This document shows, piece after piece, positions 1-9,090 of a stretch of DNA of 64,000 nt. Both the position numbers and the translations under genes were made by a program. A model generated the notes under the pieces. It did not search any database. It was not told the DNA's origin and saw nothing but the letters and a program-made list of their open reading frames with translations. Every line of letters starts with the position of its first letter. Positions within the stretch are counted from its first letter, which is position 1. The DNA comes from Neoceratodus forsteri (Eukaryota; Chordata; Ceratodontiformes; Ceratodontidae). The stretch spans positions 611,263,501-611,327,500 of the forward strand of contig CM057456.1 in the NCBI GenBank assembly GCA_016271365.2, in the 5' to 3' direction.

Positions 1-867
1 GACCAGCTTGTGTCGGTGACTCAGGGATGTAACGCCTCCAGTGGTGGACCGCTCCAGATCATTTGCAGGAGGGTATCCTGCTCGTCCGCCCCCGAGCCGA
101 CGGTCTCTATCGACCGATGCCTCTGATGGGCTGGGTGCCCATCTGGGGAACACTGGCTCATGGGCCTCTGGTCCCCGGGAGTCCGATGCCACATCAACCT
201 GCTGGAGCTCAGTGGTCCGCCTGGCTCTCACCGCCTTTGCTCCATTCCCCGGGTCAAGTGGTCACGAGTCCAGACGGACAATACCACTTCAGCATGTGTT
301 CTATCTAAACCGCCAGGGCGGGACGCCGCTCCATGCTTCTAAGAAGGAAGCTCTCTGCATTTGGTCACTGTGCAGCCTGGGGCGGATCTCTAGCTATTCA
401 TGTGGCAGGAGCCTCCAACACCCTGGCCGGTGCCCTGAGCCGGATAGGGCTGCATCCCACGAGTGGTCTCCTGCCGGAGGTAGTACAGCATCTGTTCTCC
501 CATTGGGGCACACCTCAGGTGGACCTGTTCGCCTCCAGGGAGAACGCGGCTGAGACTGTTCCATGCCCGCCCCCCTCAGCAGGGCTCGCTGCAGGGGATG
601 CCTTCTGAGGCAGTGGACCCCGGCCTCTTTTACGCCTTTTCCCTATTTCCTTGATCCACAAGGTGCTTCAAGGCGAGGAGGGACATGGCGCAGGTGATTC
701 TGATAGCCTCCAGACTGGCCTCACGGTCCTGGTACCAGATCTCCTCAGTCTCAGCTCCAGGACTCATGGCAGCTTCCAGCTCGCCCGACCTGCTCCTCAG
801 TCAATCAGGGAAGGTGTTCCATCCGGACCTTCAATCTCGCACCTGACGTGCCTGGTTCCTGAGCGGC
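1..867 (+). pseudogene. RNase H and MT-position segment of A1, broken
   Basis: RNase H signatures appear in alternating frames: HINLLEL near 190-215, QTDNT near 273-287, and AGASNTLAGALSRIG near 405-450, which carries the last acidic-site region. A segment like DLFASREN follows near 520-550, and a pyrimidine-rich stretch equivalent to the FPPF region lies near 630-660. Known DIRS polyproteins have RT, RH and, in this position, a domain described as Dam-like methyltransferase. I see the position and motif only, not proof of methyltransferase fold. Several frameshifts and stops separate the pieces. Confidence 0.75.
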
Positions 868-1903
868 TAGAGTTCCAGGTGTCTTGGGTCTTTCCGGTTT
901 GAGGTCCTCAATGTAGCTGAGGCGTCCCTGAAGGAGTTTCCACCTGAGAAATGCTATGCCTTCAAAATGGAAAAGGTTTTCCATTTGGTGTCAGGGCAAG
1001 GGCTTGGACCTTCCTCCTGTTCCTTGGCAAGCATCTTGGACTATTTATGGTCCCTTTCTAATTAAGGGCTTAGGTCGACGACCCTAAGGGTGCACCTGGC
1101 AGCCATCTCTGCTTACCGGGCGCGGGCCGGGAAGCTGTCGATGGCGAGGAGAAGGTGGTCTGGTGCTTTCAAAGGCCTTGATCACATTTCCTCCAGTGCG
1201 GGAACCCCCACCTCCGTGGGATCTTGCTGGTACTGGCAAAGCCTGCGGGCAAGCTTCATTCTAACCCATGCACAGGTGTGCCTCTCCTCACCTGTCGTGA
1301 AGACCGCTTCTTGGTGGCTATCACGCCAGCCAGAAGGATGGGAGAGCTCCAGGCGCTTTCCATGAGTCTCCTTACCTGGTCTTCCACAGGGACAGGGTTG
1401 TCCTCGCCCCACCCAAATTCCTTCCGAAGGTGGTGTCGGAGTTTCACCTTAACCAGGTGTTGACTCTGCCGGTGTTCTACCCCAATCACACCTCGGAGGC
1501 CGAATACAGGCTCCATACTTTGGACCCTAGAAGGGCGCTCGCTTATTATAAGGAGCGCACGGCTGAAATTCGGGGAGAGGTTCGCCAGCTGTTTGTCACC
1601 TACGCTGAAGCCGCACCTGGCAGACCTGCAGCCAAGCGGACGATAAGCAGGTGGGTCACTTCCTGCATAGATCTCTGCTATAAGTTGGCGGGCATGGAGC
1701 CTCCCAGAGGGATAAGAGCTCATTCTACCCGCCATACTGCTGCAACGGTGGCTGCTTCCAGGGACGTCCCTATCCAGGAAATCTGCAGGGCTGCTACCTG
1801 GAAGTCAGCAAACACCTTCATTACCCATTACCACATCGACCTTGAGTCACCTTGGGATGCTGGTTTTTGGAGCCTCGATTCTCAGTCTCTCTTTCCCAAG
1901 TAA
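868..1903 (+). pseudogene. Tyrosine recombinase of A1, broken N-terminal half
   Basis: The enzyme would join circular element DNA to the target by strand exchange, replacing the DDE integrase of LTR elements. The C-terminal 157 residues are open from 1430 to 1903. They carry the HxxR box (HSTR, residues 98-101 of that frame) and the catalytic tyrosine in ITHY (residue 134). The first arginine box (ITPARRMGELQAL) lies upstream in another frame around 1320-1360. The N-terminal core-binding part (868-1200) is split over frames. All three key boxes survive, but the gene cannot be read through. Confidence 0.85.
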
Positions 1904-1948
1904 GTATTGGGGTGTGCGTCTTGCCTCCCCTCCTCCCGGAGAACTGCT

Positions 1949-2265
1949 AGAGTCTGCCAATGAGTGTGGATGAACAACATATCCATGTCCCTAGAATACA
2001 GGTTACTCTTGTAATAGGAGTTCTAGGAATGGTATATGTTGTTCATCCACATGACCCACCCGACCTCCTTGGCTTCGACAAGACAACCTGAGCTTCCAGC
2101 GGCCAGATTCGCCATGGGGTTGAGCCGAGTTATACCACCCGGTGGGTGGAGTGGCAAGCTTGAAGACCTTCCGGCAAGATTTAAAGCGGCAAGGATACCT
2201 GCCAATGAGTGTGGATGAACAACATATACCATTCCTAGAACTCCTGTTACAGGTGAGTAACTTGT
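1949..2265 (+). repeat. A1 internal complementary region and right inverted repeat
   Basis: A near-palindrome at about 1955-2052 begins with GTGTGGATGAACAACATATCC and ends with the reverse complement of that sequence. Its second half is the reverse complement of the element's right terminus. The right inverted repeat follows (2053-2265) and ends in CAGGTGAGTAACTTGT. This ICR plus ITR arrangement is diagnostic of DIRS1-like elements, where it helps to rebuild complete ends through circular DNA. Confidence 0.82.
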
Positions 2266-2868
2266 ATTTTGTGTCCAATTGATATAAACGGTTCAGTGGA
2301 ACCTTCTGTCAACTCATATCAGGAGGGATTTTTGCTCCCTTGTTTTTGGTTCTGAGCTTATAACCCTCTCAACCAATCTGTCTATGGGCAGTGTTCTCCC
2401 CTCTCAGCATCCCTCCTTTTTCTTCTCTTTCTTCTTCCTCTTCCTTTTCTCTTTATCTGTTCCTTCCTTAGAGCCGCCCCAGAAGGGAGGCCCTGCGGTC
2501 TCTTAGGGTAGGTATTCCTCCTCTTCTGTCTGTCCTCTAGCGGCTTATTCCTTCTTCAGTTTATATCCTTTCCTTTTCCTGTCCCTCGGCTCTCTTGCCT
2601 CACTCTCCCCTTTTTTTCCTTTATCCTTTATTTCGCCTCTCTGGCTACCAGAACTGAGATGGAGGAGGAGTCTGTGGCACCTAATGGCCGCCCCTCGCGC
2701 GTGACACAGCATGTCACTCTCGTGGGCAGCGCCATTGGAGCCGACTCAAAAAAAAATAAATCTCCCGTAGCAGGTGTGCACCTCCAGCACTAACCTAAGC
2801 ATTAATGAATGGTGAAGATACAAGAGAAGATCAAGAATTACGATAGGTACGTAATTTTCATTTCTGTG
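2266..2868 (+). mobile_element. 3' end of a D-like DIRS element hosting A1
   Basis: No open gene is present. The pyrimidine-rich tract and the final 160 bases resemble the 3' end of D1 (about 20640-20962). Shared features are the CTCTTGCC/CTCACTC stretch, a GAGGAGGAGTC block, and the terminal series AATGAATGGTGAAGATAC followed by AAGAATTACGATAGGTACGTAATTTTC. I infer that A1 landed in this element and that its left part lies outside the window. Confidence 0.65.
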
Positions 2869-3444
2869 CATATGTAACCTTAACTCTTAGCCCTGTTCCC
2901 AGCAATAGGAAAAATACTGTACAATATCTTGAAACTTAAATATCTTAAAATGAACAAAACTTCCAAACACTAGCCCCCCAGGAAATCCTTTTCCACCAAA
3001 ATACACCACCACACGCAGTTTCACCATTTAAAATTAATGCGTTTTTCCCCTACATGAGCGCAAAATTGGTACAGTTACGCCATTAACAAAGATAGCAACC
3101 GTTCTGCGCATGTGGTAACTTATAACACTGAAAAAAACAAAAACTGTTCTGCGTATGTGGTACCTTAACTCCAAATCTCATTTTCCTTAGCGACCGGCAA
3201 GACCCAGAATATGGTTTCTCAAACATAACTCTCAAGCAACAACCCCCCCCCCACCAAGGAAATCCTTCCTCACCAACTTGCACAAGTATGCAAAATGTCA
3301 CTTTTCAACAACTTGAACACTTTGTAGTTTATTCTCTACACAAAAGCGAAAACTCGAAGGGGGGGAGCAATTTTTTTTTTTACACTCTTTAATTACTCAA
3401 AAAGTACTGAATGGATCGACATCAGACTTTCAGAAATTGTAAAT
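2869..3444. other. Unclassified non-coding flank
   Basis: I see no gene here. It holds a C-rich run (about 3241-3252), a T-run (about 3371-3381), and an imperfect 20-bp direct repeat (GTTCTGCGCATGTGGTAACT at 3101 and a near copy at 3145). It stops exactly where C1 starts. The theme of its last bases (ACTCAAAAAGTACTGAATGG) seems to continue after D1 at 20963, so both may be halves of one older repeat. Confidence 0.45.
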
Positions 3445-3640
3445 CTTACTTTAAGGAAGGCTCATGCAGCAGGCCACACTGGTAGGACTATACTGCCAGG
3501 CACTAGGACCACATGGAAGACTTCTAGGTAGCAGTCTACCACAAGGGTCAGCCCCCCCCCCCCCCGATGTCAGTCATCTGACACTCAGTATAGGCTATAT
3601 AGGATGGCAGACCCCCACACCACCTCTTTTTTTTTTCTAG
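3445..3640 (+). repeat. C1 left inverted repeat
   Basis: Inverted partner of about 16320-16538: the blocks TGGTAGGACTAT, GCACTAGGACCACA and GTCAGTCATCTGAC reappear reversed and complemented. A run of C at 3551-3565 replaces the G/C tract of other copies. A weak TATA-like stretch (CTATATAGG, about 3595-3603) lies upstream of gag, where C3 has a clean TATAAAGG. Confidence 0.75.
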
Positions 3641-3770
3641 CCGTCGGCCTGTGTACGTTGGACCTCAGTGAATGTCACAGCAATTGCCGACCACCATTTC
3701 ATGTGCTTACCACACTTTTTTATTTTTGTTTCTTCTAGTGTAATACACTGCATTTTGGGGTGTTTTTCCA

Positions 3771-6425
3771 ATGAGTTTGTCTTCTACACCAGCCTCGTCT
3801 TCTGACCGCTCCACAAAGTGTGCCTGTGGCAAACAGATTCCTGACATGGACAGTCATTTTTCATGCCTGATCTGCTTAGGCCCCAGCCACGACACCGAAG
3901 CCTGCCAGTTTTGCAGAAATTCAGCCATCTTTTTATGCAGAAGCTGCTTCCCATGGAAAAGAAGCTTCAGGCCAGGAGCTCTTCAGCCTCGCCGGCACAT
4001 TCCTCTGAGGCCTCTTCTGCTTCCCACAAGGAGAAGTCGGGGAAGCATAAACACCAGGATAAACACAGAGAACAGGCCCAGTCAGCTTCCCGGGATCCCC
4101 TTAAATTTTTGACGACAATGGCGCGGCATCCTCCTCTGGGGGGTCGACACCTCCAGCCCTGCCAGCCCTCACATCTTCCAGTGGCTCCACCACCCGCCCT
4201 CATTTCCATTTCAGGTGGCGGCTCTTTGGGACAGGGGATTTCTTACCCTGCTCCTCAACCCCTGATGCTCAGGCCCATCTCTTCCTTGGGCTCTCAGCCA
4301 GTTTGGCTTCGCCGGTTCTGGGCTCTTGGGTCATGGCACAGTGCCCGTGGCCCCCCTGGCCACTGCTGTACCGTCATCACCTCCCACCTCCGGGATTGAT
4401 GCCATTTCTGGCACGCAGCACCCACAGCGGGCTATCACCGTCTCCTCTTCTCTGGCATCGCCTCTGCCTTTGCTCAGGGGATTCCCCTCCCCCTCAGGCA
4501 CCAGTTTCCCCATATGACCAGTGTCGGCGGACCCTTCACATGGGCGGTTTAGACCATCGCCCAGTGGGCTGCCCGCTGGTACTGCTGATGCCCCAACCAG
4601 TGGGTCAGGTGCCGTTGTCGCCACTGCCACAACCCTGACCGCAGCTGATGCCTGATGGTCCATCGCTGGATCATTTTCCATCGCCACCAGGACATACGCC
4701 GGGTTACCTGTCGCCAGCTCCTCAACCATTGTTTCTTAACCCGGTGCCTGGTTTGCCCTTCCTACCTGTGTACAGTACTGCTCCACAGGTGGACTACAAC
4801 GCCCTATTCTTGGCGTATTGATTGTTGATACAGAAGCAAACCCCGCTTCTCAGGCTTCTCCCCTTCATCCCCCTGGGACCCCCAGCCCCGGGATATGGAT
4901 AGGGCTGGGCTGAGCAAACCCCACACATTGGGGTCCTCTGGGTCCTGACCTGATTTTGGTACAGGCTCCAGGCAGGACAGTCGCCAGATTCTGATGCCTG
5001 TTCCAGACAGCAAGTCCTCTGGGGCTAACTCTGAATCCTCAGGGTCTTCCTTTTCCCTGGGGGAGTCATCGGGAGGAGAGGACCAGCATAAGGAGGTGCC
5101 CAAGACACCCCCCCCAATGATCTGTCATTCTTGGACATTATCCCACATCCATTCCATTATGGGGTGGGAGACAGAGGAGCAAGACCCAGAGGCGCTGCCT
5201 AGCCATTTTCCTTTGGCAGAAGGATGCCCTGCCAGTGGTGGTGCCACCCTTAATTGACTCATATAAGGATGTCACCAAGGCGGCTTGGACTCACCCCTCC
5301 ACTATTTCTCCTCTCCTAAAAGGTGGATCATCTTTATGGTAACTGTGCTTTTTTATCTGTATTTTTCTTTGTACCACCTTGTATTTACTGCCCACTGTTG
5401 ATGTATGGAATCTGACTTATACCTGCTGCTCATTATTGTTGTACTGCATCCACTTGACGTTTTGTATCTGACTTGCACCCTGCCAGACCGTGCATGAAAA
5501 TAGGCATTTCTGTGTCTAGTGCACTTACCCCATTACCAAAAACAAAATAAAAATAAATAAATCATGCTGCAGGCAAGCCCTTTCTGGGCAGTCACCCCAA
5601 GGTGGATTCTGTGGTCATTAATGCTGCCCACGAGCACTCCAAGAAGCCCAAGCACCTTAGTGCTCTCCCCCCAGACTTTTATCCCGGCAGCTGGACCGGA
5701 CTGGCAAACAGGTCTTTGCCTCTGCTACTTTGGCTGTTAGGGCCATATCTGACCCATATGGTGCAATACCAAAATGTCATCTGGGACCAGTTCAGGGACC
5801 TTGTTCAGACTCTGCCTGAGGACTCCATGAAGATACAGCTTGCCCAGCTCATGAAGTCGGGCTCAGATGTGGGCAGCCATGTGCTCTAGGCATCTTATGA
5901 TGCCGTCGATGCCTACAGCCATGGGGCTGCTTCCGGTGTTTGCCTCCGGTGCCACTCTTGGCTCCGGGTCTCTGGTTTTGCCCCGGATGTTCAGGCCAGC
6001 ATTTTGGATGCTCCCTTCTGGGGCTCGGGCCTTTTTGGGGGTGATGTCCAGGACCTCATTTCTAATCTGCAGGAGTCAGGCAAAGCCCTTAAATCGGTCC
6101 ATTCACTCTACCATACCCAGCCTAGAGCGAACTAACGCCAGTCCTTTCATTGGTCCTCCTGTAAGCAGGCTTGAAGCCAATCTGCCAGGGGCCAGCGACA
6201 GCATAAGGCCATCACCACCCCTGCAGATGCCACCGCTCAATCCCCCAGGGATCCTGCGGCCCCCTTGCCTACTCCTGCCCCCACCTCCTGACTCCTTAGC
6301 TGACCCCCACTCCCCCTCCGACCTTGGGTACAGGGGAGGCAGTCAGGGGTTGTCGGTTCTTTCTCCACCTGGCGGGGTGGTGAGCAGTGACCATAGACAA
6401 CTAGATGTTCCAGCTCATAGCTGAA
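3771..6425 (+). pseudogene. gag of C1, broken
   Basis: Gag packages the element RNA. The start at 3771 gives a zinc-binding N terminus with ligands C17, C19, H29, C32, C35, H40, C45 and C48, at the same spacing as families A and D. Proline/serine-rich linker follows in shifting frames (about 3860-5250). A conserved C-terminal block is recognisable at about 5602-6120 (frames at 5602-5889 and 5867-6424). An unrelated AT-rich insertion splits it at about 5335-5567. The C-terminal block belongs to the type of DIRS Gag that mammals co-opted in TMPO/LAP2-alpha. Confidence 0.75.
5335..5567. other. Short AT-rich insertion within C1 gag
   Basis: Gag similarity stops before this stretch and resumes after it. 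The insert ends in an A-rich tail (about 5540-5567), as a small plus-strand retroposon would. I do not recognise the family and cannot prove target-site duplications by eye. Confidence 0.4.
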
Positions 6426-6448
6426 GGTCACACTCTGGAGTTACTTGA

Positions 6449-7440
6449 GTGACCACCCAAGACCCCTTCTGTCCACTCTATGTACCCTACCGCGCACTGC
6501 CCCTGGTTTGGGAGGAAATTCAGACTCTTCTCCAAAAAAGAGCCATAGAGTCCATCCCTCAGGCTCACTGGGGAAGGGTGTTTTACTCCCACTTCTTCCT
6601 CATCCCTAAAAAAACCGGGGATCTTTGGCCCATCTTAGACCTGAGCAACCTGAACCTCTTCATAGAGTACAAATGCTTTAGGATGGTGACCCTTCAGGGG
6701 TTGCTGCCCCTGCTGCACCGGGGGACTGACTCTGCTCACTGGACATGCAGGATGCTTACCTGCATATCCAGGCTTTTCCTCCACACCGTTGTTTCCTCCT
6801 CTTCTTCCGCTTTCAGGGTGCCCACTCCAATTCTGGGCCCTCCCGTTTGGTCTTTCCTCAGCCCCCCTGGTATTTAGCAAATGCTTGGCAATGGTGACAG
6901 CGGCATTTAGAAGGCAGGGCGTTTTCTGTTTTTCCCTACCTGGATGACTGGCTGTTAGCAGCCCCCTCCAGGGAATGCTTGGTTCAGACCCTGGACTACA
7001 CTTTCGCCTTTTTCAGCACCTGGGGGGGGAGGGTCACGGTAAATCTGCCAAAGTCCTGCCTTTCCCCTTGCCAGCACCTTGAATATGTAGGTGTGATCCT
7101 GGACACCCACCAAGACAAGGCCTTCTTGCCCGAGGACAGGGCTGCCTGTCTAATAAAGCAGGCCCATCTAGTTTCCTCCAGCCGACAGGTTCCTGCCAGA
7201 GTCTTTCTGCACCTCCTGGGCCATATAGCAGGGGTAGTTACCATGGTCCCCCTGGCCCCGTGCACATGCGGGTGCCACAGTGGGCCCTACTGGTCCAGTG
7301 GGACCAGCGCATGGATGACCTTGACCAGTTGGTCCTGGTCTCCAGCCCGGTCCGGAGGGTTCTGGCCTGGTGGATGTACCCGGCCAATCTATTGTGGGGG
7401 GCCGGGGCTTTCCAGATTTCGACTCCCCGGCAGGTTCTTA
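6449..7440 (+). pseudogene. Reverse transcriptase of C1, broken
   Basis: The first 142 residues are open (6449-6877) and contain the fingers motif FFLIPKKTGDLWPILDLSNLN. Frames then shift. The catalytic box FPYLDDWLLAA is encoded near 6925-6962, and the thumb region (QHLEYVGVILDT, about 7074-7109) lies in the frame 6979-7530. The YxDD aspartates are therefore still encoded, but the region with the first catalytic aspartate (TCRMLTC instead of LDMQDAY) is scrambled by a frameshift. The enzyme cannot be functional as read. Confidence 0.8.
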
Positions 7441-8254
7441 CACGGATGCCTCCGGCATGGGATGGGGCACCCATCTGGCCAACCACCAGACTCTGGGCAC
7501 CTGGTCGGACATAGAGCAAGCTCTTCATAGCAAGATTCTCTGAAGGAGCCTGTTTGGGGGTTAAACATAAGATTCCTGAGCAGCTTGCAGCTGCTGGCTG
7601 TAGTGTATGCTGCAATAAAAACATTTTGATTGCCTTTGTTTGTGTCATGCTTAGTGGGGTGAGTCTAACACCTATTTCTGCCTTGAATTCAACATTTGTG
7701 GACTGCACCGCCTCCCTTATGCTTCTCTTCACCTGCTTCTGGTACTACTCTTCATATCAATGTCCTGGAGATGTGAACGGTTTTATACGCCCTACAAGCC
7801 TTTCAGACTCATCTCCTCCCAGGTCAGTTACTGGTACAGCCGGACAATATGTACGTAGTTTACTACATCAGCAAGCAGGGGGTCACTCACTCTTACCCTG
7901 TGTCAGGAGGCAATGAGAGTCTGGTATTGGGCCATCGAGCACAGTCTGGAGCTCTCAGCAGTCCATGTTCCCAGCATTCAGAACGTCTTGGCAGACAGTC
8001 TCAGCTGCTCTAGGTCACGGGTTCACAAGTGGGAACTTCTGATGTCCATGGTCGAAGACCTCTTCGACAGGTGGGGTCGTCCAGAGTTAGACCTCTTTAC
8101 ATCCCCAAAGGACGCAAAACTGCCACTTTTTTGCTCGCTCGATCCTGGGTCTGGAGTTTTCTGGCGAGACTTATTGTCCCTCTCCTGGAACGGGAGGTTT
8201 CTGTACGGATTCCTGTCATTGAGGCACAGGTCAGGAAGCATAGGAAAATCTGGA
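7430..8254 (+). pseudogene. RNase H and start of MT-position segment of C1, broken
   Basis: Pieces match the RH of C2: a conserved aspartate context near 7440-7470, then INVLEMRT-like sequence near 7757-7775. A QPDN box at about 7833-7845 carries P in place of the usual T, and HVPSIQNVLADSL lies at about 7964-8000 with the final aspartate. DLFTSPKDAKLP follows (about 8092-8125). A 190-bp insertion (7556-7745) splits the domain. Similarity to C2 fades after about 8205, before the unclassified stretch preceding A2. Confidence 0.72.
7556..7745. other. Small unclassified insertion in C1 RNase H
   Basis: RNase H sequence breaks off at about 7555 and resumes at about 7746, as judged against C2 (about 35790-35825), where the two parts are adjacent. 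The insert contains AATAAAAACATTTTG and no recognisable coding motif. Its class is unknown. Confidence 0.4.
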
Positions 8255-8820
8255 GCATGTATAAAATTTGCAAGTAGCGTTTTATTTTTTTTTCCAATAA
8301 CAGTAAAATAAAAAAAAAATTGTACAGTACAACTGTTTACAAAGGTAGTACAAACATAGAGAACAAAGTCCTTCATCTGAGGATATCTCTAATTCCAAGT
8401 TTCAGTCTTGCTCTCTCTAGCAAAAGTATTGCTGCTCTTTTTATAAGTCTTTGCCTAGGAACTCATTTAGACATCGTGTTTTTCAGAAAGTGTTCTTGTC
8501 AGTTTCCTTCCTTGCAGGTACAACAAAACAGAACATGGTGTCCCAGAATTGAACTCCTGTTGACAGCTCTGCTAAAGAGCTAGTGTTGCATTCCAGGTTA
8601 ACCCCCTTAATTCCTAATAGCTTTTTGTAGTCATTTCAAAAATATAACTGTATATATTTTCAAACCAAGGGATCCCAGTTTCTCATAAAGATTCACACAT
8701 ATTTTATAACTTCAGATACACAAAGGGGAATGAAAGATAGAAACAGCAAGTGAAGGCAGAGAAAAATTTGACTGCATAGTCAGACAAGAGACAGGAAAAA
8801 AGAGGATAAAAACAGTTCTG
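8255..8820. other. Unclassified AT-rich DNA left of A2
   Basis: No gene is supported. The segment starts with T-rich and A-rich tracts (8280-8320), as a minus-strand retroposed tail might. The octamer GGAGCATG occurs at 8252-8259 and again at 8821-8828. Because the second copy overlaps the A2 terminus, this may be chance. I could not match the segment to anything else in the window. Confidence 0.4.
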
Positions 8821-9010
8821 GGAGCATGGATATGTTGTTCATCCACACTTCTTGGCATGTTCCCTTCCACTTTAAATCTTGCCGGAAGTCTTCAAGCTGT
8901 CTCCTCCCACCCACCCAGGTGGTATATACAGTACCTCGGCTCCACCCCATGATGCCAGATCTTCCTTTCCACTGGAAGATGCAGGTTCCCTCGTGCTTTC
9001 AGCATTTTGT
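8821..9010 (+). repeat. A2 left inverted repeat
   Basis: About 150 bases pair with 14530-14680 in reverse complement, including blocks around TTGCCGGAAGTCTTCAAGCTG and CCCACCCACCCAGGTGG. It holds GGTATATACAG (about 8930-8940), a possible weak TATA element upstream of gag. Confidence 0.82.
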
Positions 9011-9090
9011 AGGCCCTGGCTTTCAAATTGTCGGTTTTATGGAAAATCAAACTCGTTCGACTTAATGATTGCACTTTCGTTGCGTCGGCT

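Larger units (their letters stand above)
1..2265 (+). mobile_element. DIRS-type retrotransposon A1, 3' part
   Basis: This is the 3' portion of a family A DIRS element that runs in from beyond the window. From left to right it holds the RT/RH end, the FPPF-type segment, a tyrosine recombinase, an internal complementary region and the right inverted repeat. Its opening bases match the RT-RH linker of A2 near 12411. The right end (GGTGAGTAACTTGT) matches A2 and A3. It sits in an older D-like element whose 3' end resumes at 2266. All reading frames are broken, so it is a dead copy. Confidence 0.88.

Noticed and set aside
1256..1735. 159-codon minus-strand frame opposite the A1 recombinase
   Set aside because: It is the antisense shadow of the plus-strand recombinase, which carries real family motifs.
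3545..3640. Possible simple-repeat locus because of the C-run
   Set aside because: The run lies inside the C1 left inverted repeat and corresponds to a G/C tract of other C copies.
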